Source: Calonectria ilicicola
Taxonomy: Eukaryota > Ascomycota > Sordariomycetes > Hypocreales > Nectriaceae
Length of the DNA stretch: 64,000 nucleotides
Direction of reading: 5' to 3'
Assembly (NCBI GenBank): GCA_020809705.1
Contig: CP085832.1
Coordinates: forward strand, 1,178,001 to 1,242,000
Positions within the stretch are counted from its first letter, which is position 1; every line of letters begins with the position of its first letter. Below the pieces are notes generated by a model. It worked only from the letters and a program-made list of their open reading frames with translations. It ran no database searches and was not told where the DNA came from. The position numbers and the translations under genes were made by a program. Of this stretch, positions 36,534 through 49,170 are shown one piece after another.

Positions 36534-37207
36534 ATGATGTATGGATGAAAACGGGTTATCTACAACCAAAATGAGCATGGGAAAGTCGGGCGTCTTGTTA
36601 TAAAATTGGCTTCACGTTTGTGCATACATGGCATTTTATGTTTTTGATTTACTTGGCCAGGCGCACTGGTTGGACGATTTGAATCTATTCCTCTGTAGGA
36701 ATTATCTCTTATGGAATCTATTTCTATACAAACAAGTACGATAAAGTGTTGGAGACCTCTTACTTCCTATGTGACGTGATTTATCCGATCCTTTGAAATG
36801 TCAACACCCCAGTATTCAAGAACCAAAGTCAGTCACGAAGATGGAATTCTGGAGCAGCTGTATGAATTAAGAAGGCATAAGATATCTTTTTATTTCTTTG
36901 AGAACATAACACCATAAACCCCGGTCGTATCTCGAATACTGTCTATCTACATGTATCGATTCAGGAAAGTACACCAACTAACATCGTGGAGGGCATTAAA
37001 CAACATATCTCGATCTCGGATTCCCGTACATCGTCATTCAAAAAGTCAAAAAAAAAACAGTATGAGGCCGCATTGTGAGTCCCGCACAATGAATGCGATG
37101 CCAAAAAGAACCCCTTGTACCGTACGCCAATATGCCGGAAGATGAATAGACAGAGAGCCTCCAACTCCAAAAAGAAGTACATTAGCAACAAATAAACAAC
37201 AACTTGC
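36534..37207. other. Convergent 3' flanks of sulfite reductase and chitin synthase
   Basis: 674 bases of A/T-leaning sequence between stop codons. No gene or repeat of note. Confidence 0.55.
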
Positions 37208-40200
37208 TCAGTTTTTTAGCTGAGTACCCACGCTGCTCATCTTTTCGCTCACACGATCACTTACACTTCCCCACCACCTGGGTGCCTTGAGAGCGAAGCG
37301 GACGCGACCCTCGACCATCATGTTGATGACATTCAGAATGGCAAAGGTGGTGGAGCCGATCGCGCGGAACACGGCCAAGATGGCAACACTCCATAGAATG
37401 AAGGTAAGGTAATAGTTGCTGCCGATGCCGGTGCTACTGTAAATCTCTGACACGGACATGCCAAGGATACCATTGGCGATCATCCACGACAATACCATGT
37501 AGGTACGGACGCTCTTGTAGTAATCTTCCTGCAATTGGGCCTCGCTAGGGGGCTTCTCGGGGACCTCGAGACGGTCACGGAGATTTCGTAGAGCTTCATC
37601 GTAACCACTGTCAATATCCAGCTGTTCGCTAGGCATTTCCAGCTCGACGGTTTCACCCTTACCCACGGCACCACCGAGGTCAGTTTTCATGACGTTGTCA
37701 CCCTTAGTACCCCATGTAACATCGTGCGTGTTACAGAATGCGTAAACTTGAAGGGTGCAAATGTAACTTGGCAACATGATGAAGTACTGAGCTGATGAGG
37801 TAATCATGTGCCATGGATCGAGGTACATTATTGACATGATGAGATACAATCCAACTGTTGACAGAACAGATACGATGACGTTGGTGAACACATTGCTACC
37901 CAACGCTATCTCTTTGTTGCTGCCTGAAAATTGCCGGACAATGATGTAAATGGTTGCGAATGAAGTGTATACCATGATGATAGCATAGACAATCATGCTA
38001 ACAAGGTACAACTTCTTCGCACCCTGAGGTCGGTTACCAAGAGACAAGATAAACTGTGTTGCTATTAGAAGCACACAAGAGTATCGCAGGATGTGGAAAA
38101 TGATGTTGCCAATATTGTGACCAAATGGATCAACCTTTTTATCAGTCAAACCACCAGCGACAAAGTAGAAGGTCAGGTAGAAATTAGCCAGAGAGAAGTA
38201 GGTAAACATGAGCTGAATGAACTGATAGATGAACTCAATGTGCAGGAGAATCTTGCGTGCCAATGTGTGGTCTGTTGCCCAAACCTGCTTGTAGTGAACA
38301 AGCGAGTACACGGCAGCGAAGAAAGCACCATTGAGCCATCGTCGTCGCTGAGAGATAAACTCAGGAACCGTATCTATCACATGTTAGCGGTATATTCAAA
38401 GGAGGGAAACTGTATGACTTCAACTTACCAGGCACATCAGTCTCTCCGGTGCAACCCTTGACGTATTTCAAAACCCATCTTTCACCTCGCTTGGCCACCA
38501 ATTCCCAACACAAGATACGATCTTCAGCCAAATACATGTTTGCTGTGAAGACATCTGCGTGTTGACCGTGAAGCGTTTCTCCCTTGAAATATTGACTTAA
38601 GGGCCCGTGGCCAGTCTCATCGTTCTGCAGTGCATGGTAGCGGTAAGCGCTCAGAGCACCAGGAAGCACAGTAATATAGCCAAATACTGATTCGAGAGGC
38701 TTATCCAGAATATTTGACATCTTGTACTCGAAGTTTTGAGAGGCAACTAGGGGGTTGAGCAGGTTGGCACCCATTCTGCCCTTCATAGCTTTAATCTCTC
38801 CACAGGCACCCGCGACGTTAGAGTCGGTATCGAAGGCCTTCCACAAGTGATAGAGAGAATTGTTACCAGGCTTCGTACCAACATCAAGCAAGATGCACAC
38901 GTTGGGGTTGAGCGCCTTTCCAAATGCGTTGAAGAACCATCGGTGAGAATTGAGCTTACGCTGGTTCTTTTCCTTCAAGCAGAAAATCATCTGGCAAGGA
39001 ACAATGCCCTTTTCAGCACCCTTGAACTTGAGATCCGAGTCCATTGAAACTTGGGTTGTGTACTCATAAACGTGAGCCTGTACGGCACGGTTATTGACGA
39101 AGTTCTTGGCGATACCGTCCTGATAAACACCCATTGCTGCTAGAGCGTCAAGAGTACGAGGGTGAATCTTCTCACGGCCATCAGACACAATACAGACCAC
39201 GATCTTCTCCCAACCATTGTCACCCCACGTACGAGAGCGAGATCGGGAGCAGAAGTGAGAGATGTTCTTCATGACAGCATGCATAGTACGAGTGAAACCG
39301 ATCTCGTCCTCATTGTACATGGTAATGCAAATGAACAATTCCGTTTCACGCACAGTCTTACCAATAGACTGACGCAGAGTGTAACCCCGCTCAACAAAGT
39401 CATCGGGATCGCAAGTGACGGCAGTATATCTCATGTGGGTGAACTCGACCGCGTTCCGCCGCGGCAAGAAACTGTAGAGAATAGTAGGAATTTTACACTC
39501 CAACACAAGCTCACCGTTGATGAGCTGAACCTCTTTCTTTGCCATCTGAGGCGCACGAACACCACGACGCTCTTGAGCACCGTTAGGAGCGGGTCCATAG
39601 AGTTCTTCTTTGTCCTCCCAGTACTCGGGGTCATCGCCAAGCGTATCTTGGGATTCGGATGAGAGATATGAATCACGTTCGATAGGGTGAGGTCGCGCGT
39701 CGCTCAAGTCAGATTCGGGGCCAAAAACATCGTCGTCGTCGCCATGAAGAGGAATAGATACTGTAGCGTCGTCTGCGAAAGAACGACGCCCTTGCCCAAA
39801 TAGTGGTGCGGGGGGCAGAGGCCGTCGAGGGCTTCCACCATATCTTGAGGAGGGGGTTCCTGGCCGCGGGCTGCCATTTATGTCTGCGGGCTCATATGAG
39901 CCAGTTGGTGGTGGCATAGAAATCTCGGACCTTGTGAAATCCGAAAGTCGAGAAGAAGGTGTCCATGGTCGCTGAGGGGAGCTATCGTGGCCCATGTAGG
40001 AACGATATGAATGATCAGGATGACCCAGATGGGGAGCATCGTCGATAATAGAACCAGTTCTCGAGGGTGAGGAGCGAATGCTGCTTTGATAATGCAGGTT
40101 GCGTCTCGGAGTATGAAATCTGTGAGGAGGAGGTTCAGGTGGTGAGCTTTGGCAATCACACGGCGGAGGGAAATTGTGCATAGGAGGCACAGGAGGGTAG

Positions 40201-40738
40201 AAGTTTAAGCCATGCGGTATCTTGGGCAGCTTACGCCGCCGAGGAGTGCTATGTTCCGGGATTGGTGGTAGATCCCGGCCCATATCGGCAAAAACTATGT
40301 TCTGCTTTACTTTCCCGTCTTGACTCTGCAACTTTGCAGATATGACGCTGAAGAGACCCTCGCTGAGGAAATGGCCGCAATTGGGAGAGAATTGTGTTTG
40401 AAGGTAGAACCAAGAAAACCAGGGTTTGTTCTTGTCTAATTTACCAGCGGTTGAGGCTTGCCACAGTTTCAGAAGCAGCTTTACTTCTGAAATCACCAGC
40501 AATGGCAGAAATGGGAAAGCCAGAATTAAGAATTGCAACGCAAGGCGCAGGAAACAAACGGGCTCGGTGGTTGGAACGGGAATGAGGATATTACGTACGA
40601 CTGCTCATAGGGTTCCTCGACCGACGTCAAAAGTCGAACACCGGCTGAGTTCTGGCCAGTCGGTGTGTGATAGTCGTCTTCGTCATAGGGAGGCAGGCTG
40701 TAGTCCGGTGGACGTAAGGGCGTATGTTGCCCGTCCAT
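37208..40738 (-). CDS. Chitin synthase (division 1, class I or II)
   Basis: Plasma-membrane glycosyltransferase that makes chitin from UDP-GlcNAc. Three exons on the minus strand (40595-40738, 38429-40301, 37208-38373) give 1060 residues. The first 300 residues are disordered and Pro/Ser/Arg-rich. The catalytic region has [30 protein letters not shown], the acidic AEDRI motif, and QRRRWLNG at about 681-688. It is followed by about seven membrane helices. There is no myosin, cytochrome b5 or other fused domain, so it belongs to the classes I-III group; the N-terminal layout and length fit class I or II rather than III, and the exact class needs a tree. At the first junction a GTAATA donor was chosen because the nearby GTACGT donor breaks the frame. 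Confidence 0.93.
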
Positions 40739-43458
40739 AGCGATTGACTCGGAGCGTGGAATGCGCTCGTGCAAAGGGGCGAGTTGGGCGCCGTTGAGAA
40801 CGAAGCGTCGAAGAGGTTGGGCGGTGACGCGCGACTTGCGCCGCAGTTGCAAATGTGAGCGGTGTGGACAGTGTTGAGTTGGAGTTGTAGATGGCAAAAC
40901 TCCTGGTGGTTGAAAGGACGTGAAAATCAGAGACGACTAGTGGTCCTAAAGTCGCAGCAGGACTTGGGACTTGGGAGTAATTGAGCCAAGTACATGGAGC
41001 GGTAGGCTGCCTTCTTTACCGGTGTTCGGCAGTGGGGGGAGCTACTTTCCTAAGCAGGAGCTTGGGGTAACTAAACAAAGAGATTACGTTACTCAGTCGC
41101 TAGGGCAACAACCGCTTTGGGCGAGATGGCGGCGTCTAAGCCCCAGGCCGGGACGTGTGGATGCAGGGATGGTGGCTCCCACCGGGTTGGATGGGCGACT
41201 GTGATTGGCTGTGGCAGGCTGTGAATGTGCTGGCATGCGTTCTGCAGCGTTGTTTCATACCGGTGTGGTCCCAAACGGTGGTTCTTGCGTTGGTGGAGGT
41301 GGCTGCACACTCTGTAGATCTACCCTGGACATGCCCGCTGAGGGGTGGTGTTTCTGCCACGTTTGAGCCATTGAAAAGCAAAGTTCTCAATTGAGACCTT
41401 TGATGGATGTCTTGCCCTATGACTGGATGCCGTATCACTGAAACCTCCTTGCTTGTCTTTTTTATGATGCTATTTCTTTTTTTTCTTTCCCTTTTCCCTC
41501 TCTCAGCATAACCCCCTCCACCATGGGTTCCCCAGATGTTCAATCTCAAGCGAGTCCAACTAAACTGAAGCCTCATTTCATAGCGCTTATGCTATATATC
41601 CCACAGCGCCCGAGAGAAAAGAAGAAAACATGCAAATAAACAAACCTGACATCCCCATTCTGCATCATAAAACCTCTGCGATGCGGAGTGCTTAAATTCC
41701 CCGAGGCCCGGGCATTATTAATTTGGGAGCCTGTTCCGTCTGGGGCAGAACGTGCCAAGTCCGCCGACAAGGGTTCCCTTCCATCTGTTCACCACGCAAC
41801 GGTTGGGGCGCCAGCGGAACAAAGTCTTGGGCAAAACTCTCTCAAAAAATGGAAGAGATCAAGAGAACCGTGACCTATTACTATAGCAGCTGTCTATTTC
41901 TATAGTAATAGCTTTTCTTGGGCTAATGCGCGTTAGGAATGATCAAGCAAGCACAAGAGCTAGGGCAAAAGAAACGTCTGCAGCCACCTGACAGGCATAA
42001 TGCAGCTCAACTGAGGCCTCATGCTGGGATTCTGTTGCACTTAACCGACCACATTGGTAAATCATCCCGTCTGCCCTGCCCTCGTCATCACATCCAAATA
42101 ACCGCTCAATCACATGGTTGAACCCACCCTGAGTTTGGACCACCGTTCGCTCCTCTGAACAGGCGGCGGACTTCACGGCGATTTTGACCCTGGGATCCTT
42201 GCATCACCTCGGCCCATCACCAGGGCATTGACTTATTACTAGTGGCTCGACCAGTTGGAAACAGCCATGGCGACGTCGTACACCCGCAAAACAGGTCAAA
42301 ACGACTACAGGGTCGGCGGGGGCTTGGCCATGGCCGATTACGCCGCCCTCGGATTGTTGTTTTGCACCCGTCATCAGCGAAATGCCGCCGCACTGGTAGC
42401 GCCATGATTCCGGGTTTCTTTTTTCCCACGTGAACAAAAAATCTTGTCGTGGGTACAGAGTCACATTTGCTAATACTAAACATTTATCTTTCCCTTGTGA
42501 CAAGCCTTGTGCTCTGCACTTGGTACGCCAAAGCTGGCTGTGCCACAACAAGGTCATCATGACCCTTGGAAATGCCGGTACCACACTCCATTTCGCATGA
42601 GAAAGCAAATTTCCAGCAATTGCAAGACACGTGACATTACATCGCATTTCTGAGCCTATGAAAAGCAGCTAGAGCAAATCACGAGGGATAGGTGCACGTA
42701 TCCCTGTTCTTCCAAGTCGATAGGCGCCTTCGTCAGCGGCTTGGCTTGACCAGCCCTAAACATCGGTTGTTTGGTATAATGAAGCCGCCACCCGCTGCGG
42801 CTTAAATAGTGGACTAGTAGCTTAAGTCTTTGGCATCAAACATCCGACCAGATGAAATTTACCTCTGACTATCCTAACAGTTGGGGTGTCGAGGCTCTGC
42901 AGTGGTTCAAGATCCTTTGTCGGCCCAACAGAGGGCGACCGATGTGTAATTTCAGCTCATATGCACCAAGATTTGAATACCAACAAATTAAAAAAATATA
43001 GAATAACAGAAGAGGCCCTCGGACTCCAATGACATTGTACAGGGACAGAGGACGATTTTATATGAAATAAAACTGGACAAAAGTTCGTACGAGTGCGGTG
43101 CTGCCATGTCAACAGCGCATTCTCAGAGATCACGCGCGTGCTTTTCTTTTTCAGAAACATCTGGAACCGGGAAATCTCGGCCCTGATGATGCCCCTGGAA
43201 TTATGGATTGTCTGTACGATGGGAGTTCTTCTGGCAGCTCTCGAAATATACATTTGTGGGTCTGCAGCAATGCTGGCGGTCAATGGACATCAAGGTTGAC
43301 ACTCTAATGTCGGATTCTGCCCTCGAGAAGCCTAATGTGCCACCACCCAGTGCGATTTTCTGGTTTTGTAAAGTCATCAGGTGCTTCAAACATTTTGAAG
43401 GCATCGCGAGAGCCGATTTGAGCAGCCGCCACCAAAGCTTGAGCGGCTCGCACACATC

Positions 43459-43464
43459 CCCCGC
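43459..43464 (-). promoter_or_regulatory. CreA/CRE1-like site
   Basis: CCCCGC on the plus strand reads GCGGGG on the minus strand, matching the SYGGRG consensus of the carbon catabolite repressor CreA/CRE1. It lies 380 bases before the sugar transporter start. Short motif, so low confidence. Confidence 0.25.
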
Positions 43465-43728
43465 TCCGTCTTTGGAAGAAATCCCATAACAAGGTATGCC
43501 AAATGAAGGTCAAGATGTATTCTCGGTGTTTCTCCATGTCGAGCGTTTTCGACGTGTCCGTTTAGAAACGAATTTGGACCATGTTTGGACGCAAACGGAC
43601 CATCCTCCACAACAACCCTCCGGTGGAGCGCCGTTCTAAGACAGAAAGCCTCTTCCAAAACAGCATAAACTTTTCCATACTCTGGTTCGAGTGGTGTTTT
43701 TGAAGAGGCATGTGTTCTACTGCATCCA

Positions 43729-43761
43729 TATATAAATTGTCTCTCATCCCCGCTTCCCCAG
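43729..43761 (+). promoter_or_regulatory. TATA box with two CreA/CRE1-like sites
   Basis: TATATAAA at 43729-43736 lies 108 bases before the transporter ATG. Just downstream, CCCCGC (43748-43753) and CCCCAG (43756-43761) both fit SYGGRG on the minus strand. A pair of close sites is the arrangement usually needed for CreA repression in Aspergillus; regulation here is inferred. Confidence 0.4.
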
Positions 43762-43843
43762 ACGGGAGATCATCACTCCACGGTATCAATCCGACAACAC
43801 TTCTTCGACAGTTCCAAACGTCTCCTGTTGCACCTGTGAAATC

Positions 43844-45799
43844 ATGCCAACCGTTTCAGATCAACCTCAGTTGGACACCCTCAGCTCCGTACCGCGGTCT
43901 GAGGGTACTGGAGAAGGCAAATCTGCCCCCAGAACCACAACAGCGTTGCTGCAAAACCCCCTTGCGCATTTCACCCACGATGAGATCATTGTCGATGCCG
44001 ATACCTTTGTCGTTGAAAAAGGTCTCTTTGAGTATCGAGATGCTTTCCGAAAGGGCGCCCTCATCGCCAAGGTTCATAATACTCCTGGAGGATATGAAAA
44101 CATAGCCGAGCTTTCTAGTGAGGAGAAAGAGACTCTTCGATTTGAGGACAATCACCGTTGGGCCTCTCAGCCAAAGATGCTGTACTTCCTTTGCGCTCTA
44201 TGTGCAGGTTGTGCTATTGTGCAGGGAATGGATCAAACAGTCATCAATGGTGCCCAGGTAAGGAGGTGGTGATGATATTTCCTTTCTCTCTGATGTTGAC
44301 ATTGATCTAGGACTTTTACTTTACCGAGTTCAAAATCCATGATGCAACCATGCAGGGTCTAATCAATGGAGCACCATATGCTTCCGCCGCCCTGGTGGGT
44401 TGTTGGCTGAATGCGCCTCTGAACAGGTACTGGGGCCGTCGCGGCACCATTGCCTTCTCCTGCTTCTTCGCCTTTGTCACTGCCATCTGGCAAGCTGTCG
44501 CTCCTAGCTGGGTCGTCCTCATCATCGGTCGTTTTGTCCTTGGTCTGGCCGTTGGTGCCAAATCAAGCACCACGCCAATCTATGCGGCAGAGTGCGCCCC
44601 GAAGAACATTCGTGGTGCCCTCACTATGATGTGGCAGATGTGGACAGCCTTTGGAATCATGATTGGATTCGTTTCTTCGCTTGCCTTCCAGAACACTGAT
44701 TTCCTCGGCGAACACAGCCAGTGGCGCTGGATGATTGGATCGACTGCCCTCCCGCCCATGATTGTTGGCTCGCTTGTCTTCACCTTGCCTGAAAGCCCGC
44801 GATGGTACATGGATAAGGGAAACTTCCTGAGCGCATTTCTGTCGCTGCGAAAGCTCCGCAAGAGCGACATGCAGGCTGCGCGAGACATGTACCTTGCATG
44901 GAAGTTTATTCAAATTGAGGACAGCACTAAGGAAGGTCACAACCCGATCAAGGAGTTCTTCTCTGTCCGCCGCAACTGGAGGGCCGCACAGTCGTCTTGG
45001 TTTGTCATGTTCATGCAGCAGTTTTGTGGCGGTAAGGAGTTTGCCGATTTGCTTATGACGATGGGAATTTGCTAACTTGTTTCGCACAGTCAATGTCATC
45101 GCATACTACAGTACCGAGATTTTCAAGAGTGCCGGATACTCTCGCTCGCAGGCGTTACTGGCCTCATTCGGTGGAGGTGTCATCAACTGGGTCTTTGCTC
45201 TGCCCGCTGTCTGGACCATCGATACATTCGGCCGACGAAACTTGTTGTTGGTCACTTTCCCCATGATGAGCCTGTGCCTTTTCTGGACTGGAATCAACCT
45301 CAAAGTGGACGGCGAGGACCTCAGACTCGCACTCTTGGCAACTAGCATCTACGTCTTCATGGCCCTCTACTCCCCTGGCATGGGTCCTGTCCCATTCACG
45401 TACAGCGCAGAGGCTTTCCCTCTCCACATTAGAGCCTTAGGTATGGCCTCGGCAACATCCATCACCTGGGCCTTCAACTTCTTGCTCAGCTTCACGTGGC
45501 CTCGCATGATGCAGTCATTTGGTGGACAGGGCGCCTTTTTCTGGTATGCGACATGGAACTTGATTGGCTGGGTCTTCACCTACTTCCTCCTGCCGGAAAC
45601 CAAGAATCTCACCCTTGAGGAACTGGACCTTGTCTTTAGCGTGCGAAACCGTGACCATGCCCGGTACTACATGGAACGCCTTCGCTGGTACATTAAGCGC
45701 ATGACAGGCCAGAACGTGGACCCAATGCCGCCGCTGTACCAGCTGGAAACCGACTCGGTCGAGGTCCATGTGGCAGAGCGAAAGGACAGCCAAGCCTGA
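43844..45799 (+). CDS. MFS transporter, sugar porter family
   Basis: Plasma-membrane carrier of the sugar porter family, probably for a sugar or polyol. Exons 43844-44257, 44311-45031 and 45090-45799 give 614 residues. A hydrophilic N-terminus of about 115 residues precedes twelve predicted helices. Sugar porter signatures are present: NRYWGRRG after helix 2, PESPRWYM before the central loop, the VNVIAYYSTEIF helix 7 region, and PETKNLTLEELD after helix 12. The long N-terminus, with YRDAFRKGALIA and HRWASQP, resembles the myo-inositol/polyol-like branch of fungal sugar porters, but substrate cannot be decided. The promoter has a TATA box and CreA-like sites, which would fit glucose repression. 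It borders a 5 kb gene-free stretch. Confidence 0.9.
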
Positions 45800-47027
45800 G
45801 TTTGCTGTCACATGGCTCATTGACTTGCAGCGGGGGAGGCAGATCTGGAGGTAGTGGAATATAAGAATTTGGCTGGTGGAATAATAGGGACCCGTTCTCC
45901 TCTCCCCAATCATGGAGCAACATCTGGCTAGGACATAATTAATAGGGTTTAGTATCAGCCTGGATAGGTTATATAATTCGACGTTGCGACCATTTGCTGA
46001 AAGTTGTCTTGTGCATTCCTAGTGGAGTATGTCTCTCAAGTTGCCTGATGGGGCCAAGCGTACAAGACCGATATGGTTGCGGGGTCTCGCAATAGAGTTT
46101 CGGCGGGTTTTAAGATGGGAGTCGTGCCTCAACTCTGCATATGAAAGCCGAATAACCAGGGTCGACTTTGAAAGGTTTGATGCGGCATTGGCCATGAGCC
46201 GAAATATCATATCATCTGACTTCATTGACACTTTCACATGCTAAAATTTATTTTATTCATTTTATGTGAACATCCATTATTTGCTTATGCGTCTATTTGG
46301 TTTTAATGCGGAAACATGCTATAACGTATTCGCTTGCCTTGGTTTACACGATTTTGGACACGAATAATCCAAGATCATCAGCCTGGAAAGGGACCACCGA
46401 CCAAGAAACACAGTATTAAGCATCCAGACCTACCAACATAACATGCAAATGTAGAAAAAGTCGAAAGGAAGAACTAGCTAAAATTTTGACATTTGAGGCT
46501 TTCTTCAGTGTTTGATCTAGTATTAGCTTAACTGACCTGACTTACACATGTAACATACGTGCCTTTCTAAATGCCTCTAAACATTAGCTGCTTTTATCTC
46601 CCTCACTAAAATCTAACTTCAAAAGTGTCTGAATTTTTGAAAGAAGAATAAAACCCGTCCACAACTTACTTTAGAATCGCGTTGGCAAGCGACATTCTTT
46701 GCTGCTAAGTACTGGACGGGTCGGCATCAACCGAGAATGCGTTGGGAATTCTTCAGACCCTACACGCCTTGCCGAACTTATTCCTAGCTAGCTCATCACG
46801 AAAGCCCAGTATTCTACTGCGAGGAATTTTTTGAGGGATGTTGCAATATGGACGCAAAGAGAGGACTGCATGATTCGGTTTAGCTTCCATCCGTTAGTCG
46901 TTGGCAACAAACCTTGCGTTTCTATCAGCAATTGTAAGAACAACACATCTAGCGCTTACTGCGGCAATTAATGTCTTTTTCCTGATTATTTGATTTGGGC
47001 AGCGAAAGTCAAGTGATTTCGTGTGTG

Positions 47028-47532
47028 GATTATCGTGTGACTTGGGATGTCCCTGACGCGTGGCTGTATGGGCTGATAATCTGGTACTTCGCTTGAGTTT
47101 TCTTGTTGGTAGGCTTTTATAATGTGAAGGTATCAATTTTTACACTGCTAGTACTTTTGATTGTTATACCTGGTTCTAGTTGATCGGTAATCGTGAACTG
47201 ATCCTTTTTAGGGCCTCGGTGCAGCGCAGGCCTGCCACGCGAAACATGGGTGGTTTTGCACATGCCGCGATAAAAAAGCAAAAAAACCTGGGGGATCTAT
47301 TTAAGAAAGACCTAGTCACGATCTATGGACCTTCTTGTTTATCCATGCTTGACTTGGTAATACTCCTGTTTGGCCTCACCTGATAATCGGATAAGTAATG
47401 TGGGATCATGTGGGCTTCGTGTGTGGGTTCCCGGGTGGGTTCTTGTAGGGCAGATTGTCTTTGCTCTCGGCCGATTATCAATCGCAAACCCACTGCAATA
47501 TCACATCCCACGGAGATGAAAGGTGATAATCT
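47028..47532. repeat. Recurrent TGATAATC motif with a 10-base inverted repeat
   Basis: TGATAATC occurs at 47074-47081, 47381-47388 and 47524-47531; the reverse form GATTATC occurs at 47028-47034 and 47473-47479. TGATAATCGG (47381-47390) and CCGATTATCA (47471-47480) are perfect inverted repeats 80 bases apart. The words contain GATAA, the core for fungal GATA factors. Confidence 0.55.
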
Positions 47533-49140
47533 ATAAATCACATTTCTGTGATGAAGACCCCCATCCGTGGGTGTGGGGGGTCAATGGTGATCTTTCACCA
47601 AGTGGGAGTGTGGACTCCCTCGCGGTCTCATCCCATGAACAGGGCTCGCACAATCAAAACGAAAGTGGGCTCCATATTTCTGGAAACAATCATTTTGACT
47701 ATTCTTGCAAATGTAAACAAGCGATAAAACGAATGGTTTGATCTCAGGGAGCTCACCTGAGGAAAATGGACAAAACGACGCCATGATGCTTGTCTCTCTA
47801 ACAACATAATATCACAATTAAAAATCATGAATCTCAAAATTCTATTAGGAGACAAATCGTAGGAGGTGTTGATTCGTACATGGTCCGTTTTTGGAGAGAA
47901 GCTCTACATACAAAAAAAAAAAAAAGAAATTAAACACTTAAAACAAGAGTAAAGCTGAATAGCATAGAAATGAATCGTATACTCCTTGTGATTCTTGATA
48001 GTAGAGAGGTGTTATCTAATGTTTGGAGGAATCCGAAAGTTGTGGTGGTGGCACAGTGGGAATTTGTTACGACTCCTCCCCTTCTCCACTAACAGAGTTA
48101 TTCAACGACCGAGGAAAGAGGCTTTTTTGAAACAGCCCCCCATAATGGCTTCGGGAGAGATTAAAATATTTGAAGATAGCTTGATTCATAGAGGAATTGT
48201 TTTTAGTCGTGGCATTTGTAGGGGGCTGGCCGTTTATTAGATATATTTGAATGGAGACAGCCTAGGAAGTCGCGATAGAAATAAAATAATTGACCTATAG
48301 CTCTATGAGATTTCCAATGTATTATTTCCCATTTTATAAGACTTGAAAAAATAGTTACGAAGGATCAATAGCGCAAATAAAAAGGGTGCTTGAATGGAGA
48401 GTAGATCTATCATAACGCATTATAGCATGATACATATCTGCAAACCATGTTGGGTTCTCTGAGAGCTTTTTCGTCGTTTCTTTATTTAGGACAGAATACG
48501 GCATGCATAGTTTTTGTTTATAAAGCGAGTTGCTCATGGAGGGTTGCTACTTAATTACGTGCTGCAATCTGTGGGTCCTCCACTGGCCACATGAATGTGT
48601 GGGAGAACAGACGGATATTTCTTACTCATCAGTCATACCTACGCCAATTATGTCTGGGTTTAAACGATGGGGTGTACCATGGACTGCGCGGGATCTCTGA
48701 GGAAGACGTGCTGCACATCCTGGTGCATTTTGCCCATAGCGTCGTAAAATCCGCTCACTCGGTAGACGATGATTTGAGTTGCTTGGCCGCATCACACCTT
48801 GCGCATCTAGTGGCCGTGGGGGTTTTTCGGTTTTTTTTTCTTTTAAAAAAATGCGCAGGGGGGTTTAGTGCTGTGGAAGAAAACAGAAGGTCCCGAAGTT
48901 TTGGGAGTAGGGCATGTTGATCTCTGATAGAGTTCAGGGTCCTTGCTATCGAGGGCTCCGTGTTGCAGACCCTGACCAGGCTTGGAAGCGAGTTGTGTTA
49001 ATCGTATGCATCTCGATAATGCTCGCTTGGTTGTCTTCTGCCTACCTACCTAGTTGGGCAGGCGTGGCCAGCGTCTCGCGTGGCATGGATCGAGTTTTCC
49101 CAAAATTGGAAAGATATTTCGCTCATAGGCTGTACCTGCG

Positions 49141-49170
49141 TATGTATGTATGTGTGTATGCATGTATGGA
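49141..49170 (+). repeat. TGTA/TGCA microsatellite
   Basis: Alternating purine-pyrimidine tetramers (TATG repeated, with TGTG and CATG variants) over about 30 bases in the gene-free stretch. Confidence 0.7.

Larger units (their letters stand above)
40739..43843. other. 3.1 kb divergent intergenic region, no gene seen
   Basis: Promoter of the chitin synthase on the left and of the MFS transporter on the right. The open frames are short, overlap on both strands and show no known motif. A T-rich run lies near 41456-41490. The right end carries TATA and CreA-like sites, listed separately. Confidence 0.55.
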
